From an uncultured Ignavibacteria bacterium (lineage in GTDB: Bacteria; Bacteroidota; Ignavibacteria; Kapaibacteriales; UBA961), in the NCBI GenBank assembly GCA_937868245.1, contig CALMMI010000583.1:1-8032 (forward strand): 8,032 nt of DNA, written 5' to 3'. Shown piece by piece: positions 5,572-8,032 of the stretch. Positions within the stretch are counted from its first letter, which is position 1, and each line of letters starts with the position of its first letter. A model generated the notes under the pieces. The model was not told the DNA's origin. It ran no database searches and saw only the letters and a list, made by a program, of their open reading frames with translations. The translations under genes and the position numbers were made by a program.

Positions 5572-6666
5572 TTACCTACCCGTAATACACGTAGCCGCCA
5601 AAATCTCATCCTCAAAATTCAAGGTGAACTCACCCTTCACGATAAAGAGCTTGATGAAGTTTAACACGTTTTTCGAGAACATTGCGCTTGCATGAACAGG
5701 CACTGTTGCAGCTAGGTTGGCAGGTCCGATAATGGTTACACCGTTAGCCGTTTTTACGATTTCACCACATTTGGTCAGCTCGCAGTTACCTCCTGTTTCG
5801 GCAGCCAAATCTACGATAACCGCTCCACTTTTCATGGATTCTACCATAGCAGTTGAAATAATCCTCGGGGCAGCTTTCCCTGGGATTGCAGCCGTAGAAA
5901 CCACTGTATCAGCCATTGCAATATGTTTGGCAAGGGCAGCCTGCTGGCGTTGTTTTGCATTGTCCGACAGTTCTTTAGCATATCCGCCGGAGGTTTGAGT
6001 GTCGGTCTCCCCTAAGTCAATATCAATAAACTTTGCGCCTAAGCTCTGTACTTCTTCTTTCACTGCCGGACGAACATCGAATGCCTCTACGATTGCTCCC
6101 AAACGTCGAGCAGTGGCAATTGCCTGTAATCCCGCAACACCCGCACCGATAACAAGTACCTTCGACGGTGCAACAGTTCCGGCGGCAGTCATCATCATCG
6201 GGAAAAACTTACCCGAAAAATTCGCAGCAAGCAACACTGCCTTATACCCTGCAATCGACGCCATCGAGGAAAGAATATCCATGTTTTGCGCTCTTGAAAT
6301 ACGCGGAATAAGCTCCAACGCAAAACTCATGATATTCCTCTGCCGGAGAAGGGCAACTTCCTGAGCATTTCTCCATTCATTCAGCGGAGCAATAAGAATC
6401 GACTTTTCTTGCAATGCATTGATTTGGTCAATCGAAGGACAGCTCACTTTTACAAGGATGTTAACTTGTGATAATACATTTGCGGCTGACGGTACTATTT
6501 CCCCGCCTGCTTCGCGGAAAGCATCATCTGAATATCCGGCGCGGCTTCCTGCGCCTTGTTCAATTAAACACTCAATTCCAAGTGTGCGAAGTTGCTTTAT
6601 TGCTTCGGGGATAAGTGCTACACGCGGCTCAAGTTCCGAGGATTCGAGGAGTATTCCGAGTTTCAT
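5572..6666 (-). CDS. pntAA: Proton-translocating NAD(P) transhydrogenase, alpha1 (NAD(H)-binding) subunit
   Basis: This is the soluble domain I of the transhydrogenase that transfers hydride between NAD(H) and NADP(H) while protons cross the inner membrane. At 364 residues it matches the separate alpha1 subunit found in three-subunit enzymes, not the longer fused PntA. Visible signatures are the N-terminal 'EPRVALIPE' (residues 13-21) and the 'PRISRAQNMD' loop holding the R/Q/D triad (R122, Q127, D130) that contacts the nicotinamide. The Rossmann motif is GAGVAG (174-179), with the acidic residue of 'AFDVRP' (195-200) after the second strand. Alanine dehydrogenase is a relative, but the RQD loop favours Pnt. 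No Shine-Dalgarno precedes the ATG. It faces away from pntB across 144 bp and ends at a strong terminator. No pntAB follows, which is unusual. Confidence 0.93.
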   Translation of the reverse strand: MKLGILLESSELEPRVALIPEAIKQLRTLGIECLIEQGAGSRAGYSDDAFREAGGEIVPSAANVLSQVNILVKVSCPSIDQINALQEKSILIAPLNEWRNAQEVALLRQRNIMSFALELIPRISRAQNMDILSSMASIAGYKAVLLAANFSGKFFPMMMTAAGTVAPSKVLVIGAGVAGLQAIATARRLGAIVEAFDVRPAVKEEVQSLGAKFIDIDLGETDTQTSGGYAKELSDNAKQRQQAALAKHIAMADTVVSTAAIPGKAAPRIISTAMVESMKSGAVIVDLAAETGGNCELTKCGEIVKTANGVTIIGPANLAATVPVHASAMFSKNVLNFIKLFIVKGEFTLNFEDEILAATCITGR

Positions 6667-6810
6667 AGTTACGCTTCAATTTTGAGAGAAAACACATCTA
6701 CTTGCAGCAATTTATGAAATTCTTTTTGCACAAACGAAGAAAAAAAGTTGTTAGAAACGAAAACCTATACTATTTTGCGTGCTAGAGTTGTTGTAAACGC
6801 ATAATTATTC
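6667..6810. promoter_or_regulatory. Divergent pntAA/pntB promoter region
   Basis: This AT-rich 144-bp spacer must serve both transhydrogenase genes. On the plus strand, TTG (6748-6750), 20 bases, then TATTTTG (6771-6777) approximates the Bacteroidota TTG / TAnnTTTG promoter, one base short in the -7 box. Two near-identical direct copies, GTTGTTAGAAACG (6747-6759) and GTTGTTGTAAACG (6787-6799), are 40 bp apart and bracket the -7 box, which could suit a regulator binding on one face of the helix. No Shine-Dalgarno is evident for either gene. Confidence 0.4.
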
Positions 6811-8013
6811 ATGAAATATTCTATGGAACATATTATACTTGACGTTTGTTATCTTGTTGCTTCTGTTTTATTTGTCATCGGATTAAAGAAACTAAGTCAT
6901 CCTGATTCGGCACGGAAGGGTAATTTGCTTGCTGCGTTCGGAATGGGTGCCGCAATACTTGCAACTATTCTTTTTCATAAAAATGATGCAGGAGAAGGAA
7001 TCGGAAATATAGGATATATTATTGTAGCTATTGCAGTTGGAGCAGTTATCGGCACTCTGTCAGCCAAAAAGGTTAAAATGACTGATATGCCTCAAATGGT
7101 ATCGCTTTTCAACGGGATGGGTGGTGCGTGTGCAGCGTTGATTTCCCTTGAAGAATTCCACCATTTTGCACTATCGTACGACCATCCTATTGGAACCGGG
7201 CTCAGTATAATGGCAGGTTTGATTATCGGCAGTATTTCATTTTCGGGAAGTATGATTGCCTTCGCTAAATTGCAAGGTATTATGGAAAAATCGCCACGAC
7301 TTCCAATGGGTAATGTTATCAATTCTCTTGTTATTCTGGCAACGTTGGGTGGAGGGGTCTATTTGTCCGTATCCCCTGGAGATGCCGCACCGTGGGTAGT
7401 GTATGGATTATTTGCAGTTTCGTTACTATACGGGGTGTTGTTCGTTGTTCCGATAGGCGGGGCGGATATGCCTGTGGTTATTTCGCTTCTCAACTCCTTT
7501 ACAGGTATGGCTGCTGCCTTTGGCGGATTCTTATATCATAACCAGGTAATGTTAACCGGCGGAATTTTGGTGGGTGCAGCAGGTACGTTGCTTACGATTA
7601 TGATGTGCCGTGCAATGAACCGCTCATTAACAAGTGTTCTCTTCAGCGCGTTTTCCGTTTCAGGCGGTGGGGGCAGTACCGCAGGACCGCAAGGAACTGC
7701 AAAAGAAATGAGTGTACAAGATGCTGCAGTTTTGATGAGCTATTCAAATAATTTGGTAATTGTACCGGGGTATGGTTTGGCAGTTGCACAAGCACAACAC
7801 GCTATTCATAAAATGGCAATGATGCTCGAAGAAAAGGGAGTAAAAGTTAGTTATGCAGTTCACCCGGTGGCAGGACGTATGCCCGGACACATGAACGTAC
7901 TTCTTGCAGAAGCAAATGTACCATACGAACAGCTAAGAGATATGGAAGAAATCAATCCCGACTTCCCTTCAACCGATTTCTTGCAGAAGCAAATGTACCA
8001 TACGAACAGCTAA
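6811..8013 (+). CDS. pntB: Proton-translocating NAD(P) transhydrogenase, beta subunit, 3' end broken
   Basis: PntB supplies most of the membrane channel (domain II) and the NADP(H)-binding domain III. The visible part has several membrane helices from residue 10 to about 265, beginning 'CYLVASVLFVIGLKKLSHP'. The domain III signature 'GYGLAVAQAQHAIHKMA' follows at 320-336, then 'HPVAGRMPGHMNVLLAEANV'. The family is about 460 residues. Here sequence is authentic only to D389 (base 7977). From 7978 a 55-bp copy of upstream sequence is entered out of frame, giving 11 foreign residues and a stop, and the later 'GANDVVNPAA'-type NADP motif is lost. The proton-channel position that is His91 in E. 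coli is N101 here, and the Asn222 equivalent is N228. The start at 6811 is used; M5 (6823) fits family N-termini about as well. Confidence 0.93.
   Translation: MKYSMEHIILDVCYLVASVLFVIGLKKLSHPDSARKGNLLAAFGMGAAILATILFHKNDAGEGIGNIGYIIVAIAVGAVIGTLSAKKVKMTDMPQMVSLFNGMGGACAALISLEEFHHFALSYDHPIGTGLSIMAGLIIGSISFSGSMIAFAKLQGIMEKSPRLPMGNVINSLVILATLGGGVYLSVSPGDAAPWVVYGLFAVSLLYGVLFVVPIGGADMPVVISLLNSFTGMAAAFGGFLYHNQVMLTGGILVGAAGTLLTIMMCRAMNRSLTSVLFSAFSVSGGGGSTAGPQGTAKEMSVQDAAVLMSYSNNLVIVPGYGLAVAQAQHAIHKMAMMLEEKGVKVSYAVHPVAGRMPGHMNVLLAEANVPYEQLRDMEEINPDFPSTDFLQKQMYHTNS
7901..7955 (+). repeat. First copy of the 55-bp direct repeat (inside pntB)
   Basis: Bases 7901-7955 are identical to 7978-8032, an offset of 77. 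This copy lies in the natural pntB reading frame and encodes the expected 'LLAEANVPYEQLRDMEEIN', so it is the original. Confidence 0.97.
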
Positions 8014-8032
8014 GAGATATGGAAGAAATCAA
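7978..8032 (+). repeat. Second, terminal copy of the 55-bp direct repeat (probable assembly artefact)
   Basis: These last 55 bases exactly repeat 7901-7955 and run to the window edge. The base before each copy differs (C at 7900, T at 7977), so the match starts precisely at 7901/7978. The 77-base offset is not divisible by three and puts pntB out of frame. An exact 55-base overlap equals a default k-mer length of common de Bruijn assemblers, so a graph-loop artefact at a contig end is the simplest reading. Confidence 0.9.

Noticed and set aside
5717..6685. Plus-strand open frames opposite pntAA (5717-5998, 5999-6364, 6419-6685)
   Set aside because: They are antisense shadows of a well-conserved gene, with compositions of low-complexity S/A/I/P type and no recognisable domain.
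7978..8013. pntB as a natural pseudogene
   Set aside because: The disruption is an exact 55-base copy that ends at the window edge, which fits an assembly artefact better than decay; the rest of the gene is intact.

Overview
The window looks like a piece (very possibly a whole short contig) of a flagellated, T9SS-positive member of the FCB group, for example the Ignavibacteria/Kapabacteria side of Bacteroidota-Chlorobi. Three things point there. There is a flagellar rod/MS-ring gene cluster. There is a secreted beta-propeller protein with a type IX secretion (T9SS) C-terminal sorting tail, a system confined to that group. Several start codons lack a Shine-Dalgarno sequence, as is common there. 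Classical Bacteroidetes mostly lack flagella, so the combination argues for an early-branching FCB lineage. This taxonomic call is inference.

Layout. On the minus strand, reading from 3440 down to 31, lies the flagellar basal-body cluster flgB - flgC - small unknown gene - fliE - fliF. This is the classical gene order with one extra 99-residue gene inserted. A sigma-54-like element sits upstream of flgB. The two larger gaps (2165-1993 and 1683-1408) hold palindromic, hairpin-forming intergenic repeats. On the plus strand, 3789-5492 encodes a secreted seven-repeat (probably seven-bladed) SBBP-type beta-propeller with signal peptide and T9SS tail. It is followed by a strong hairpin terminator shared with the convergent gene. 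On the minus strand, 5572-6666 encodes the NAD(H)-binding alpha1 subunit of proton-translocating transhydrogenase (pntAA). Diverging from it across a 144-bp AT-rich spacer, 6811 onward on the plus strand encodes the beta subunit (pntB). The usual middle gene pntAB (alpha2) is absent from between them and from anywhere in the window.

Both window ends look like assembly artefacts. At the right end, the last 55 bases exactly repeat bases 7901-7955, which frameshifts and truncates pntB. At the left end, the fliF frame runs into about 60 bases of higher-GC sequence. In another frame that sequence reads as a fragment of a UDPGP-type UTP-sugar uridylyltransferase, so fliF loses its FliG-binding tail at a chimeric junction. 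The stop codons of fliF and pntB should therefore not be taken as real protein ends.

How the genes work together: FlgB, FlgC, FliE and FliF are successive parts of the flagellar MS-ring and proximal rod. PntAA and PntB couple hydride transfer between NAD(H) and NADP(H) to proton movement, but need an alpha2 subunit that must lie elsewhere. The propeller protein is an independent single-gene unit. I found no RNA genes, CRISPR arrays, transposase genes or obvious defence system.
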